64,000 nucleotides of DNA from Trifolium pratense (GCF_020283565.1 NC_060065.1:19568866-19632865), one strand, 5' to 3'; positions 22,072-33,812 are shown, counted from the stretch's first letter. The notes: a model not told the origin generated them from the sequence alone. Numbers and translations: made by a program.

Positions 22072-22559
22072 AATGAAGTAAAATAGCTTCAATACCTCGC
22101 CTAATAAACGAAATTTATTAAACAAAACTACCTATAAAAACATGCATATGGTGTCATCTAGCACCATATTAAAATAAGATGTGTGTTGTATAAACACAAA
22201 AAAGTTGGACAAAATACAACATATTTTTTCTCCACTCACGGCACGGATATCGAGGCGTGCAACAAATATTAAAAAAAGCAAAAAATGTAGTTTTGTTGTA
22301 TTTTTGTTAAAAATTTATGTTTAAATAACATTTTTCAACCATGTACATTTCCTTCAATTTCTTATGACTTTTATCTAACGAGTATCCATAAAATATCTCA
22401 TAGTATGTTGTAAATATTTTTAAAATTGTAAAATCAATAATTCCAATACTTTTATAGGTATCCACAAATATCTAAAAAATATTGATATCTGCACCGATAA
22501 AAATATTTCACCTTAGTCTTTGATAAAATTGCAAAAATTCATAACCCAAAACTATATAT

Positions 22560-23022
22560 TTTTTTTGTGTAGTAGTCTATTCGCTATAAATTTCACCTTA
22601 AGGGTGCGTTTGATCTGCTAAAAAATAAGAGACTGGACAGGACAACTTCTGCTGTACTGTGTTTGATTTTTAAAACTATTCCTGGTACTGGACAAACTGG
22701 GGGCCAAGGGACAGGACAAAACTTGAAATTCTTGTCCCCCACATAACCACGGGACAACTTTTTGTCCTCAGCACAAGTTATCTAAAATACCAAAATAACC
22801 TTTTGTCTACCAAACATCGTACAACACAAAGTTTGTTCAATACCTTAAAACGTTTGTCTTGTGTTGTTCTGTCTTGTACTGTCCTGTACTGTTCTATCCA
22901 GTATTTATATTTTGCAGATCAAACGGACCGTAAAGGTAAATAAATGTAGTGTTTGGGTATCGAAACCCAACTTCTACATAATATATATTATATCCCATCA
23001 ACTGAGTTAAGCTCATGATGAC
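22560..23022 (-). repeat. tRNA-derived SINE in the copy 2 promoter, interrupted by a MITE
   Basis: It is the same antisense SINE as in copies 3-5, with a B-box-like stretch (GGGTATCGAAACCC here, slightly degraded) and an A-box-like stretch (rc of ATCAACTGAGTTAAGCTCA). A 329-bp MITE splits it at TAA. Confidence 0.7.
22602..22930. mobile_element. Tourist-like (PIF/Harbinger) MITE
   Basis: It starts GGGTGCGTTTGATCTGC and ends GCAGATCAAACGGACCG, a terminal inverted repeat with two or three mismatches, flanked by TAA (22599-22601 and 22931-22933). The copy 4 SINE at the same place reads through with a single TAA. It contains many GGACA/TGTCC words and no ORF. Confidence 0.88.
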
Positions 23023-23042
23023 CTATTTAAAACTAATACCTC

Positions 23043-23049
23043 TATAAAT
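23043..23049 (+). promoter_or_regulatory. TATA box of WIP copy 2
   Basis: TATAAAT lies 55 bases before the ATG in the conserved stretch CCTCTATAAATCATAACC, which also occurs in copies 3, 4 and 5. Confidence 0.65.
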
Positions 23050-23097
23050 CATAACCATATAGCCTTTACAACAACATCAAATTAAACATTGATCACT

Positions 23098-23673
23098 ATG
23101 ACAACAGATCCTCAATCTATCTTTTTTGATGAATGGTTCAACTTCATGCCCCTTCACCCTAATCATAATCAATACTCTTCTTCTTCTACTCAACAAACCA
23201 ACATGTTTGATATTCAATCTCATAATCAACCCTCATCATCTGCCTTAACCATAAATCCTCCTTCTCCTCCTCTTAGAGAAGCTCTTCCTCTCATTAATAA
23301 ATTAAGTCTCATAAATCATCATCAACAACAACAAAATGAACCCTCAAACACAACAATAGAACAACAAGAATACAAAAGAGTATTGGAAAGGCATGGTGAT
23401 GATGATGTTGGTGATGAATGTGTTACTCTTTCCCTACAAATAGGGCTTCCTAGAATGAATAATAGTTCTTCTTCTAATTTTGGATCAAGGATGGTCTCAA
23501 ATTGTATAGAAATGGCTGAAAAAGAAGCACCTAATATGATTTATGAAAACCCTTTAGATAAATTGAACAAGGGTCAGTATTGGATTCCAACACCTTCTTA
23601 AATTCTAATTGGTCCTACACAATTCCCATGTCATGTGTGCTCTAAAACTTTCACCAGATACAACGATCTTAAG
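23098..23673 (+). pseudogene. WIP zinc-finger gene copy 2: exon 1 with nonsense mutation
   Basis: Exon 1 is complete in length (576 bases, ATG to AAG|GTACTATT) and collinear with copies 4 and 5. It has a TAA at 23599-23601, codon 168, where the intact copies have the Gln codon of TPSQILIG. This stops translation just before zinc finger 1. Promoter, TATA box and splice donor look normal, so a transcript could still be made. No exon 2 exists in this unit: the intron homology ends at 27273 and a retroelement fragment follows. A 167-residue N-terminal fragment without zinc fingers is the most it could encode. Confidence 0.92.
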
Positions 23674-26600
23674 GTACTATTACTATCACATTTAGCATAT
23701 TATGTTGATTCTCAGTTCAATTATTGTTTGTTTCTAAAGCAATTTTCACCATAGAAAATACGAATCTATGAATAGTTGCTTCTAACTAAGCACCTGATTG
23801 AAAGGAGTTCCACCATCAAAACAAAGATATGAATTGTCGACCAGTTAGGCAAAATCACAGTTCTAGTGTAATTTTTTTTTTCTAACAAGCTTCCAGTATA
23901 ATTTTATTAAAAGTCTAAAGTGTAGCACCTTAGTCTTTGTCAAAATTACAAAAATTCATAACCCAAAAATTCATAACCCATAACATCAACACAAACTCTA
24001 TATTAGTAGTTCCCATCAACACAAAATAATTGTAGTCAATAGTCATTGACTCTCACTCGCCAACTTTGCATTCAACAACTCCCATTTCCTTTCTATCACC
24101 CCAACCCAACTCATCATTGGGATAGAGATGACAATTGACAAAGTAAACAATCACATATTAATTTAATTTAAAGTTGAAAATTATTCAATTTATACTAAAA
24201 ATCGATCAAGCAAGGCAAAGGACAGCGAAGACAAAAACGGCAAAGCAACAACAACAACATGATAAAACAGCAAAGAAACGAAAAAAAGCAAAGAACAACG
24301 ACGATGGAAGGACAGACACACAATAGAGATGAGATGAACAGCACTGTAGGCTTTGATTTGCAAAATTAACAAATCCAAATTACAGAAATAAAAAAGGGAT
24401 GTTTATGTTGAGGTGTTCGGTGGAAGATGAATGAGGTGAGAGAGCGGAAAATAGAATTAAATAAAAGAAAATTAAATAATGCAAGTGGTGACACTGACAC
24501 ATCATGCGCTTTTTTTTTTTTGTGAGGAAACTTTCGTTGTAACCACCATCAATTTCATTTTGAATAAATTACACAATTTTAGGCTAGAAAATAGCAACAA
24601 ACTCGTGGAACATTTTAGTCTAGAAAAAAACAACAAACTCGTGAACAGAAACAATAAGGAAACAAAAACCAGCTACAACACTTAACATGATCTTAATTTC
24701 CCTTTCAACAAAACTTTGGTTTTTCATAGTGTCCAAATTTGTATTATTAATGTTACTATGAAAAAACATATACAATTATGGTAAAATCAAAACTACTTCT
24801 ATAAAAAATACTTTACATGCACTTAGAACATCAAAACTAAGCTCTTAATTCTTTTTTTCCATGCTTCTATTTTGTCTTATTCTTGTTTTCATTTCAGCAT
24901 ATTGTTTTGCAATAATAAAAATGTGTTGTGAAGCTTACATTCTCCTTATATGTGTATATGTGTAACATCAATCATTATGGTTGTTCTTTCTATATCTCTT
25001 TTAAATGGTGTTTTCTAATTATTTTTCTTCTTCTTAAATTTCATATCTGAGACCAACAGTATTGTTCTGGATCGGCTAAAAGCTCAGCTTACGAGAAGGC
25101 TCATCAAAATGGGGCAAAACTATGCACGTGGCAAACGACCACGGAAAGGACACAAACGAGCACGAACTAAAGGTGAAGAGCCTATAACCGTCCTATAGTG
25201 CCCGTACGAAAGGACAATACAAGTGTTATCTGTGGCTGATCCACTCCACATGGGAGACCCTACGATAAGGCATCACTACCTTCCCATAAGGCACGAACGA
25301 ATATTCCCCCTTGGTCTTAACCAGACAAATAAAACCTGCAGAACAAAGGTACTACCGGCATCACTACCTTCCCATAAAAGGGGGAACCGATAAAAACGAA
25401 TTGTGCTCACAAGTGCGGAAACATCCTGAGGAAAGCCCTCCGGAAACCATATGCAAAGATGGGAGCTTACTCCCACCAGAAAACATCTTACCCATGACGG
25501 GCCATTGTCACTCAAAACCGTGAAGAACAGGCAGATTACTCAGCTACCCTAAGCCCAAAAGCAAGGCGGAGCATACTGTCGTCCTAAATATCTATGGAAA
25601 GTCATCTTCATCAAATGTCTCCATAAAGCAGAGACACCTTATCAAACAAAAGGAGAGTCATTTAGCACGGGTTCACGTCAAATAGTCGACCCCGACATGA
25701 AACCTCCGTTCAAACCAAGCCTTGCCAAAGGGCGAGATAAGTATCTTTCCCTCCAACCTTTTCATTTCATTTATATTTCTTAAAATAATGTCGTTCTCAT
25801 TTTTACTTTTCTTCTCAGGAATAAGGTGAATGGAGAAACAGTTCAACGGTTATACCACGCGCGATAAAAACGGATAAAGATAAGTATCCTTCTTCTCATG
25901 TTTTCATTTCTTCACTTAATTATGGCCGAAAACGAAGCACTCACTTATGATTCTTGTTTCTCTAGGAAACTGGCCTCCGGGTATACTACGATAAACCCTC
26001 TGGATGGACAAAAATCAACTCTTCACTATCCCGTAGCAAAGACTGGGAGGCAACTATTCTGGATCAGCTAAACGCCCAACTTACGAGAAGGCCCATAAAA
26101 ATGGGGCAAAACTATGCACGTGGAAAACGATCACAGAAAGGACACAAACAGGCACGGACAAAAGGTGAAGAGCCTATAACCATCCTCAAGTGCCCGTACG
26201 AAAACACAATACAAGTGTTATCAGTGGCTAATCCACTCCACATGGGGGACCCCACGGTATTGTAAACCCTAATATTCTCCCATATAAATACACTCATATA
26301 TCAATCCCTAGGTATGACATTTTGCGCCTCCATTTACACTCTTTTAAAACCTCTTTCATATAATGACTTTAGCGTTGGAGTGCTAACATGACTGTGGGTA
26401 CCCTTCCCCTCCAATACAAAAGCCGAAATCGTCAAGCTCACCACCATCATCGAAACTCTACCGCTACCTGAGACGTGACCGTTCAGAAGTCGACGTTGTC
26501 AGCTCACATCATTTCTAAGCAACCAGTTCAAGTATGCACTTTAAATAAATAAGTTTTGTTTTCTGTTGAAAACTTGAAATTATTTTTCAAACAAGCCTTC

Positions 26601-27273
26601 TATTATTTTGTTTTATGTGCCCTACCTAAACCACTGTGCTGCATCAGTACTATAAATCAATGAATAGAAATTATTAATCCTATTACTAACAATGTTTTTT
26701 CTTTCAAAATTCAGATGTTTATTATCAGAAAGACTGAACTGAACTTCTAATATTTCCAAAGCACTCTCTTCTTATATAGTACTAGAAAACATAATAAACA
26801 AAATTTATCTGCAAAAAGATTTATATCATATTGATATTCGCCCTGGTATTCTATATAACAAAACATTTAGTTTATTGATTCATTGTAGAATTGATATATT
26901 TAAATAATATTATAGTCTAGATACATCATTTTTATAATGAATGTAAAAAGTGAAATTTTTCTTATATATAGGACAAGAGAGATAATAAAAAACATATTAC
27001 AGATAGTTATGCATGTGATAAAATCATAGTCGGAAATAATTAAAGTATACTTAAGAAAACTTGTTTCATAGTTGAATAAATAAACCCTTTTGTAGAAATT
27101 GTGCAAAAACCTATTTTTTACTTTTCACTCTAAACTTTTCACTCTAAACTTTTCAAATTACCACGTAAATATGAATATGAAGTTGAAGCCCAAAAATTAA
27201 TGTTTGATATGCTTTTGTAAATTTTCTGTTAATCATCATTAGATAGTTTCCTTAATAGTTACTTTGCCGGGAC
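23674..27273 (+). other. Remnant intron of WIP copy 2
   Basis: Its sequence is homologous to the copy 1 intron but lacks both satellite blocks. It contains the LTR insertion 25063-26530 and ends at the same CCGGGAC breakpoint as copy 1. No coding sequence is seen. Confidence 0.8.
25063..26530. mobile_element. LTR element (partial left LTR, short internal region, full right LTR) in the WIP copy 2 intron
   Basis: It is flanked by AGTAT (25058-25062 and 26531-26535). The left LTR covers about 25063-25265 and then jumps to internal sequence, so it has lost its right part. The right LTR runs about 26055-26530 and matches the 479-bp solo LTR of copy 1; its first bases are TATTCTGG rather than TGTTCTGG. 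The ~790-base internal part has no recognisable gag or pol. GACTGGGAGG just before the right LTR could be a polypurine tract, implying plus orientation. Confidence 0.85.
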
Positions 27274-27539
27274 ATATAGCAGAAGATAAGTGTTGTCCAC
27301 GATGTTCAGACACTTGTCGTAACACTTGTCTTAACAGAAAGAACAATAAAGCAAGACATATAACATTAAATACAGATACTGAAAAAGCTTAAACAACACA
27401 CCAGAATTGTTAACCCAGTTCAACATAACAGCTTACTCTGGGAGCATACCAAGCCAGGGATAAAGTCCACTAAATAGTATCAATTCGAAGACCACACATT
27501 TCCACTTGTTCATAGACCTATAAAATGCAAAACAAAGAA
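27274..27539. repeat. LTR-like fragment replacing WIP exon 2 (copy 2 end)
   Basis: It is nearly identical to 21806-22071 and is joined to intron at the same CCGGGAC position. The shared junction means that exon 2 was lost once, before copies 1 and 2 separated. Confidence 0.6.
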
Positions 27540-28329
27540 AATGAAGTAAAATAGCTTCAATACCTCGCCTAATAAACGAAATTTATTAAACAAAACTACC
27601 TATAAAAACATGCATATGGTGTCATCTAGCACCATATTAAAATAAGAGGTGTGTTGTATAAACACAAAAAAGTTGGACAAAATACAACATATTTTTTCTC
27701 CACTCACGGCACGGATATCGAGGCGTGCAACAAATATTAAAAAAAGCAAAAAATGTAGTTTTGTTGTATTTTTGTTAAAAATTTATGTTTAAATAACATT
27801 TTTCAACCATGTACATTTCCTTCAATTTCTTACGACTTTTATCTAACGAGTATCCATAAAATATCTCATAGTATGTTGTAAATATTTTTAAAATTGTAAA
27901 ATCAATAATTCCAATACTTTTATAGGTATCCACAAATATCTAAAAAATATTGATATCTGCACCGATAAAAATATTTCCTTACTTTTAGAGTATCCAGACA
28001 TATTAGTAAGTACTACTAAAATTCCGTTTCAAAATATAAAATCTTTTTCATAAAAGTACAACAATTAAGAAAAATAGATTTTGTATTTAATTTATTAATA
28101 ATGTACAATTTCTTTCAAAAATTATTCTTCAATTAAGAAAAAGAGTGAAATGATAATCTTTTATTTTTCTTAATTTAATTAGGGGTATTTTTGTGTAAAT
28201 TTAATCAATCAACCATAAACTTTAAAAAATTTCTTATAATATTGGATATGATCTCGATCCCCTCCTGTTGTCCATGGTGTCATTTTCTCAACTGTCCACT
28301 CATGTTTTTTCTCCCTCTTTAAAACTGTA

Positions 28330-28472
28330 TTTTTTTTTTTGTGTAGTAGTCAATTCGCTAAAAATTTCACCTTAAAGATGAATAAGTGTAGTGTTCGGGT
28401 ATCGAACCCCTGCTTCTACATAATATAATATATGTTACATTCCATCAACTGAGCTAAGCTCACGATGAGCTA
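28330..28472 (-). repeat. tRNA-derived SINE in the copy 3 promoter
   Basis: On the minus strand GTGAGCTTAGCTCAGTTGAT resembles an A box region and GGGGTTCGATACCC a B box. The 3' body TTCATCTTTAAGGTGAAATTT ends in a poly-A (poly-T on plus at 28330-28340). This arrangement is that of a tRNA-derived SINE, and I recognise the body as common in legumes. Confidence 0.75.
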
Positions 28473-28489
28473 TTTAAAACTAATACCTC

Positions 28490-28496
28490 TATAAAT
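28490..28496 (+). promoter_or_regulatory. TATA box of WIP copy 3
   Basis: TATAAAT lies 50 bases before the ATG at 28540 in the conserved promoter block. Confidence 0.6.
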
Positions 28497-28539
28497 CATA
28501 ACCATATAGCCTTTACAACAACATCAAACATTGATCACT

Positions 28540-29102
28540 ATGACAGATCCTCAATCTATCTTTTCTGATGAATGGTTCAACTTCATGCACCTCACCCTAA
28601 TCATAATCAATACTCTTCTTCTTCTACTCAACAAACCAACAATATGTTTGATATTCAATCTCATAATCAACCCTTATCATCTTCCTTAACCATAAATCCT
28701 CCTTCTCCTCCTCTTAGAGAAGCTCTTCCTCTCATTAACAAATTAAGTCTCATAAATCATAATCATCAACAACAACAAAATGAACCCTCAAACACAACAA
28801 TAGAACAAGAAGAATACAAAAGAGTATTGGAAAGGCATGGTGATGAAAGTAATACTCTTTCCCTACAAATAGGGCTTCCTAGAATAAATAGTAGTTCTTC
28901 TTCTAATTTTGGATCAAGGATGGTCTCAAACTGTATAGAAATGGCTGAAAAAGAAGCACCTAATATGATTTATGAAAAGCCTTTAGATAAATTGAACAAG
29001 GGTCAGTATTGGATTCCAACACCTTCTCAAATTCTAATTGGTCCTACACAATTCTCATGTCTTGTGTGCTCTAAAACTTTCACCAGATACAACAATCTTA
29101 AG
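28540..29102 (+). pseudogene. WIP zinc-finger gene copy 3: exon 1 with frameshift
   Basis: The ATG at 28540 begins [18 protein letters not shown], but one base is missing near 28592 (ATGCACCTCACC against ATGCACCTTCACC), so the frame is lost after about 18 codons. The original frame resumes from another ATG at 28572 in the shifted frame, which could give a 177-residue N-terminal piece before the splice donor. A further 12-base in-frame deletion removes part of the GDDDVGDES run. The donor AAG|GTACTATT is intact, but exon 2 is deleted in this unit. The first finger would read CLVC rather than CHVC. Confidence 0.9.
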
Positions 29103-30876
29103 GTACTATTACTACCACATTTAGCATATTATATTGATTCTGCGTTCAATTATTGTTTGTTTCTAAAGCAATTTTCACCATAGAAAATACAAATCTATGG
29201 AATAGTTGCTTCTAACTAAGCACCTGATTGAAAGAGTTCCACCATCAAAACAAAGATATGAATTGTCGACCAGTTAGGCAAAATCACAGTTCTAGTGTAA
29301 TTTTTTTTTTTTAACAAGCTTCCGGTGCAATTTTATTAAAAGTCTAAACTGTAGCACCTTAGTCTTTGTCAAAATTGCAAAAATTCATAACCCAAAACAT
29401 GCACTTAGATCTTCTAAAATTTGAGCTTATTTTTTTCATTAATAAATATTTGTTGTGAAGTTTATTTTCTTAATATATGTATATACATGTGTAACTGTTA
29501 CCCCGTACCAGTACTGGATTCCGGTACCGTACCTGTACCCGGGCAACATAAGTGTAACATCAATCATTATGGTTGTTTTTTCTATATCCTTTTGCATGGT
29601 GTTTTTTTATTTTTTTCTTCTTAATTTCATATATCTGAACCTGAGTACTATTTAATCTCAGACTCAGCAGTGTACTATAAATAAGTTATGTTTTCTAAAT
29701 AAAAAACTTAAACTATTCTTTCAACAAGCCTTTGATTATTCTGCTTTTATGTCATTTAGAACATTGTTCTTTCATCTAGAATTCTCTATTACTAATAATT
29801 TTTTTTTTCAGAATTTAGATATTTCTTATCTGAAAAATTGATCTGAAATTCAAACTTTTTCAAATCACTTTCTATACGGTACTTAGTAAACATATTTTTT
29901 TTTAACTGCTAAAAGATTTATACTATATTACTAATAGTTATGTGTGATAAAATCACCGTTGGAAATAATTGAAGTATACATGGTTGAAAAAGCTTATTTC
30001 ATAGTTGAACAAATAAACCCTTTCGTAAAAATTGTTCAAACCTGTTTATTATTTTTCAATCTAAACTTTCCAAATTACCACATAAATATGAAGGAGAAGC
30101 CAAAAATTAATACTTGGTTTGCTTTTGTGAATCATCAGATAGTTGCAATATGAAGGAGAACACTTCTTTTTCTTTTTTTTTTTTTTTGAACGGCCAAAAC
30201 GTTATTTATAAGCTCAAACAAACATAAGGGATTTTGAATAAATTACACAATTTTAGGCTAGAAAATAGCAACAACTGGAAGATTTTAGACTAGAAAAAAG
30301 CAACAAACTGTGGAACAAAAACAAGGCAGAAACAATAAGGAAATAAAAATCAGCTACAACACTTAAGTTAATTTTTTTTTTCTTTCCTTCTATTTTGTCT
30401 TGTTCTTGTTTTCATTTCAGCTTATTGTTTTGCAATAATAAAGATGTGTCGTGAAGCTTACTTTCTCGTCATTCATATGTTTATATATGTAACATCAATC
30501 ATTATGGTTCTTCTTTCTACATCCCTTTTGTATGGGTATATTTTTATATTTTTTTCTTCTTAATTTCATATTTCTACAGCACTTTAAACATATAAGTTCT
30601 TTATTCTATTAAAAACTTGAAATTATTCTTCCAACAACTCTTCTATTATTATGCTTTTATGTCACCTGCCTAAATCACTGTGCTACATCAGTACTGTAAA
30701 TCAATGAAAAGAAATTATCAATCCTGTTACTAACAATGTTTCTTCTTTCAAAATTCAGATGTTTATCATCAGAAAGACTGAACTGAACTTTCAACTATTA
30801 TATAGTACGAGAAAACATAATTTTTTTTACCTGCAAAAAGATTTATATCATATTGATATTAGCTATTGTAGAATTA
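29103..30876 (+). other. Truncated intron of WIP copy 3
   Basis: It is collinear with the copy 4 and 5 introns, with one satellite unit. A roughly 55-base insertion rich in GTACC/GGTACC lies near 29500. It breaks off after GATATTAGCTATTGTAGAATT, before the part that precedes exon 2. No gene is seen. Confidence 0.75.
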
Positions 30877-31580
30877 CATTAGAGATTCTTTATTTTATTT
30901 ATTTGTAACAGTTTAGTCTTTATCTTTCTTTTTTGGTAACATATAGGTCCTTTATCTCTTATAATTCGCACATATAAGTCATTTCTCTATTTTTTATTAA
31001 GAAAACTAGTTTAAAGACTCGTGCATATATAATGCGTTGTATTATTAATATTACTTTACATGATAATAATATAACTAGTTTAAAGACTCATGCAATCGCA
31101 CGGGTCCGTTGATTTTTATTCGATATTTCAGTTTGTCACTATATTAATGTAGCAAAATTATTTTAAATTAAATATTTAAAAATTTGTTATATAATATTGT
31201 TAAAATATAAGTGGAATTATTGTGTTAATTAATTTTTGTAAATTTATTTATTCAACTTTTTATATTTTAGTGACAAATAATGGTCCAGTGTATATTTTAA
31301 TTAAAAATTAGAAATTTTATTAGGAATATTTAGGATAATTTAGTAAGTTTGATAATAACTAAATTTATTATATTATTATTAATTATTGTTTTTTTTCCCT
31401 ACTTTTAGGTATAAATTGTTATGTTTTGTTCGTATCTATAATCTATTTTCTTTCTATTTTTAAGCATATCATCTTTCTACATTTTTTTTGTATACTTATT
31501 TGAGTGAAATTACAATGAAGGATACAAAACTTGCAACGTGGTTAAACGTAATAAGGATAAATTAGAAACTTTGGTTGTAA
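30877..31580. other. Downstream flank of the WIP units (copy of 39072 and 46098 regions)
   Basis: AT-rich sequence occurs three times, downstream of units 3, 4 and 5. Within it, AACTAGTTTAAAGACT followed by CATGCAATCGCACGGGTCC (31073-31111) looks, on the minus strand, like a Helitron 3' end: a GC-rich hairpin and then CTAG. No matching 5' end was identified. Confidence 0.55.
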
Positions 31581-31582
31581 TC

Positions 31583-31955
31583 TGTTTTTTTTTTTTTTGT
31601 TAGAAGAGAGAAAAGTAAAAACAAAAGGAAAACTACTCTCTAACAAAAGCCACACCCGATGCATCAGCAAAGAGATGGGGAGACGACTCAGAATGAGGCA
31701 CAACAAGCTTCACAAGGGGAGAGATAGTGTTAGCTCCCATTTTAGCCAGCATATCAGCACACGCGTTCCCTTCCCAAAGCGTGTGATTAATAACAACATT
31801 CCAGTCTCTATTTAGAAGCTGACGGATGCTAAAGATCTCATTCGCAAATTTATGATGTGGTGAGACCCCATTTTTTACAAGAGTAACTGCTTGTAGGGAA
31901 TCCGAAAAGCAAATGACATGTTTGAATCCTTTATCCCAACATAAACCTATATTTT
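31583..31955 (-). pseudogene. 5'-truncated LINE with RNase H domain (copy A)
   Basis: On the minus strand the sequence encodes the end of a plant LINE RNase H domain (RVT_3 type), with ICFSDSLQAVTLVKNG, then NHTLWEGNACADMLAKMGA, then a tail WGVxFVRE ending at a TAG at 31633-31635. One frameshift separates the last two parts. A poly-T run at 31585-31600 is the poly-A tail of the insert. The equivalent place downstream of unit 5 (about 46818) lacks the insert, showing it is a retroposed fragment and not a host gene. Confidence 0.8.
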
Positions 31956-32230
31956 AATATATTAGTAATAGATAATTTAAAACAAAAAAAAATTAAAAAA
32001 AAAATACAATTTTTGTTAAATCACTACTAGTACTAGAACAATAAAACTTGTCACGTAATTCATGGAAAAAAAAAAAAAAAAATTCATCACCATTTTTTCC
32101 GGAAAAATTCATCACCATTTTTTTTTCCGGAAAAATTCATCACTTACCTACTTCTCTAATAATCTACTTCTCTAATATAATAAGGTCTCGTTAGGTCCTA
32201 TTTATTTTTTACTTTTCTACTTCTCCTTAA

Positions 32231-32610
32231 GGGTCCGATTGGTTCGAGGTAGATGAATGAGAATGAAGGAGATGTGAGGGGGATAATCTTGACAAAAAAA
32301 GATTTATTTTTATTAAATCATTTTTTCAGAAGAAAAAAAAATGTTTTTTATTCTTAAAAAAAACAAAATTTAAAAACAAATTTTTTTAAAATATTCCCTC
32401 ACAATTTAAAATGTTCTATGAATTTAAAATATTCTTTTTGTCAATTTCAAACATTTTTTTAACCAATCAAATCTCTCTAATAATTGATAAATCAAAAATA
32501 AATTAAATCATAATCTCTCTAATAATTGAGATTTTTTATTTTTGTTTTTAAATTTTTTTTTCAAGAATAAAAAACTTTTTTTTTAAAAAAAAATGATTTA
32601 ATAAAAAAAA
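32231..32610. mobile_element. Tourist-like MITE, right end missing (copy A)
   Basis: It begins GGGTCCGATTGGTTCGAGG after TAA, like the complete element at 47047-47451, but its right terminal repeat is replaced near 32610 by CTTCTTGCTATTGTG. This joint is one end of the duplicated block. Confidence 0.75.
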
Positions 32611-32679
32611 CTTCTTGCTATTGTGTACGTTGTGCAAAAATCTTATCTTTCTCATGCTCCTTTCATCATCAAAACAGAT

Positions 32680-32837
32680 CAAAAATCTATATAAAATATA
32701 TGTTGGATCAGAAACTCCACACTCCATTTCAACAAGTTTGGGTGGCTAAGCTACTTGGTTTTGATTTTGTGATTCAATACAAGGAGGGGTCTTCCAATGT
32801 AGTTGCTGATGCTTTATCTAGAAAAGTGGGTGCCTAA
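32680..32837 (+). pseudogene. Gypsy RNase H C-terminal fragment (copy A)
   Basis: It encodes MLDQKLHTPFQQ, KLLGFDFVIQYKEG and VVADALSRK before a stop at 32835-32837. These match the end of the RNase H domain of gypsy pol; the intact element at 58073-63257 has KLLGFDFRIQYKSG and VVADALSR. Just upstream, a one-frame slip still shows TDQKS. Only about 150 bases of pol remain. Confidence 0.8.
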
Positions 32838-33649
32838 TTACTAGCTTTAATGTTGACTAATGAAGTAAAATAGTTTCAATAACTCGTCTAATAAACGAAA
32901 TTTATTAAACAAAACTACCGATAAAAACATGCATACGGTGTCATCTAGCACCATCTTAAAATAAGAGGCGTGTTATATAAACACAAAAAAGTTTGACAAA
33001 AATACAACACATTTTTTCTCCACTCACAACATGGATATCGAGGCGTGCAACAAATATTAAAAAAAACAAAAAGTCTAGTTTTGTTGTATTTTTGTTAAAA
33101 TTTTGTTTTTAAATAACATTTTTCAACCATGTACATTTCCTTCAATTTCTCACGACTTTTATCTCACGAGTATCCATAAAATATCTCATAGTATGTTGTA
33201 AATATTTTTAAAATTGTAAAATAAATAATTCCAATACTTTTATAGGTATCCACAAATGTCTAAAAAATATTGATATCCGCGCCGATAAAATATTTCCTTA
33301 ATTTTAGAGTATCCAGACATATTAGTAAGTACTACTAAAATTCCGTTTCAAAATATAAAATCTTTTTCATAAAAGTACAACAATTAAGATAAATAAATTT
33401 TGTATTAAATTTATTAATAATGTACAATTTCTTTCAAAAATTAGTCTTCAATTAAGAAAAAGAGTGAAATGATAATCTTTTATTTTTTTCATTTAATTAG
33501 GGGTATTTTTGTGTAAATTTAATCAATCAACCATAAACTTTAAAAAATTTCTTATAATATTGGACATGATCTCGATCCCCTCCTGTTGTCCATGGTGCCA
33601 TTATCTCAACTGTCCAGCCATGTTTTTTCTCCCTCTTTAAAACTGTTTT

Positions 33650-33785
33650 TTATTTTTTTTGTGTAGTTGTCTATTCGCTATAAATTTCACTTTAAAGGTA
33701 AATAAATATAGTGTTTGGGTATTGAACCCCAGCTTCTACATAATATATTTTTATATCCCATCAACTGAGTTAAGCTCACAATGAC
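33650..33785 (-). repeat. tRNA-derived SINE in the copy 4 promoter
   Basis: It is antisense and carries the same B-box-like (GGGTATTGAACCC), A-box-like (ATCAACTGAGTTAAGCTCA) and poly-T features as the copy 3 element, ending about 20 bases upstream of the TATA box. Confidence 0.72.
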
Positions 33786-33805
33786 TTATTTAAAACTAAT
33801 ACCTC

Positions 33806-33812
33806 TATAAAT
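33806..33812 (+). promoter_or_regulatory. TATA box of WIP copy 4
   Basis: TATAAAT lies 48 bases before the ATG. A start about 30 bases downstream would leave a 5' leader of only ~15 bases within ACAACAACATCAAATTAAAC. Confidence 0.65.

Larger units (their letters stand above)
22072..27539 (+). repeat. WIP duplication unit 2
   Basis: This 5468-base unit starts at AATGAAGTAAAATAG, the same phrase that opens units 3, 4 and 5 (27540, 32859 and 41023). It contains the promoter, exon 1, most of the intron and the terminal LTR-like fragment. Confidence 0.85.
27540..32858 (+). repeat. WIP duplication unit 3
   Basis: It opens with AATGAAGTAAAATAG and holds a promoter, exon 1 and partial intron. At about 30877 it jumps into sequence that lies downstream of exon 2 in units 4 and 5, so the intron end and exon 2 are deleted. 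Confidence 0.85.

Noticed and set aside
25276..25523. Overlapping ORFs in the internal region of the copy 2 intron element
   Set aside because: I see no gag or pol motifs, and both strands are open by chance in GC-richer DNA.
29500..29560. GGTACC-rich insertion in the copy 3 intron as a regulatory element
   Set aside because: It is a short low-complexity insertion seen only in copy 3, with no duplication or conserved motif that supports a function.
31597..31815. Plus-strand 72-codon ORF (and its twin at 39808-40026)
   Set aside because: It is the antisense shadow of a LINE RNase H domain that reads on the minus strand.
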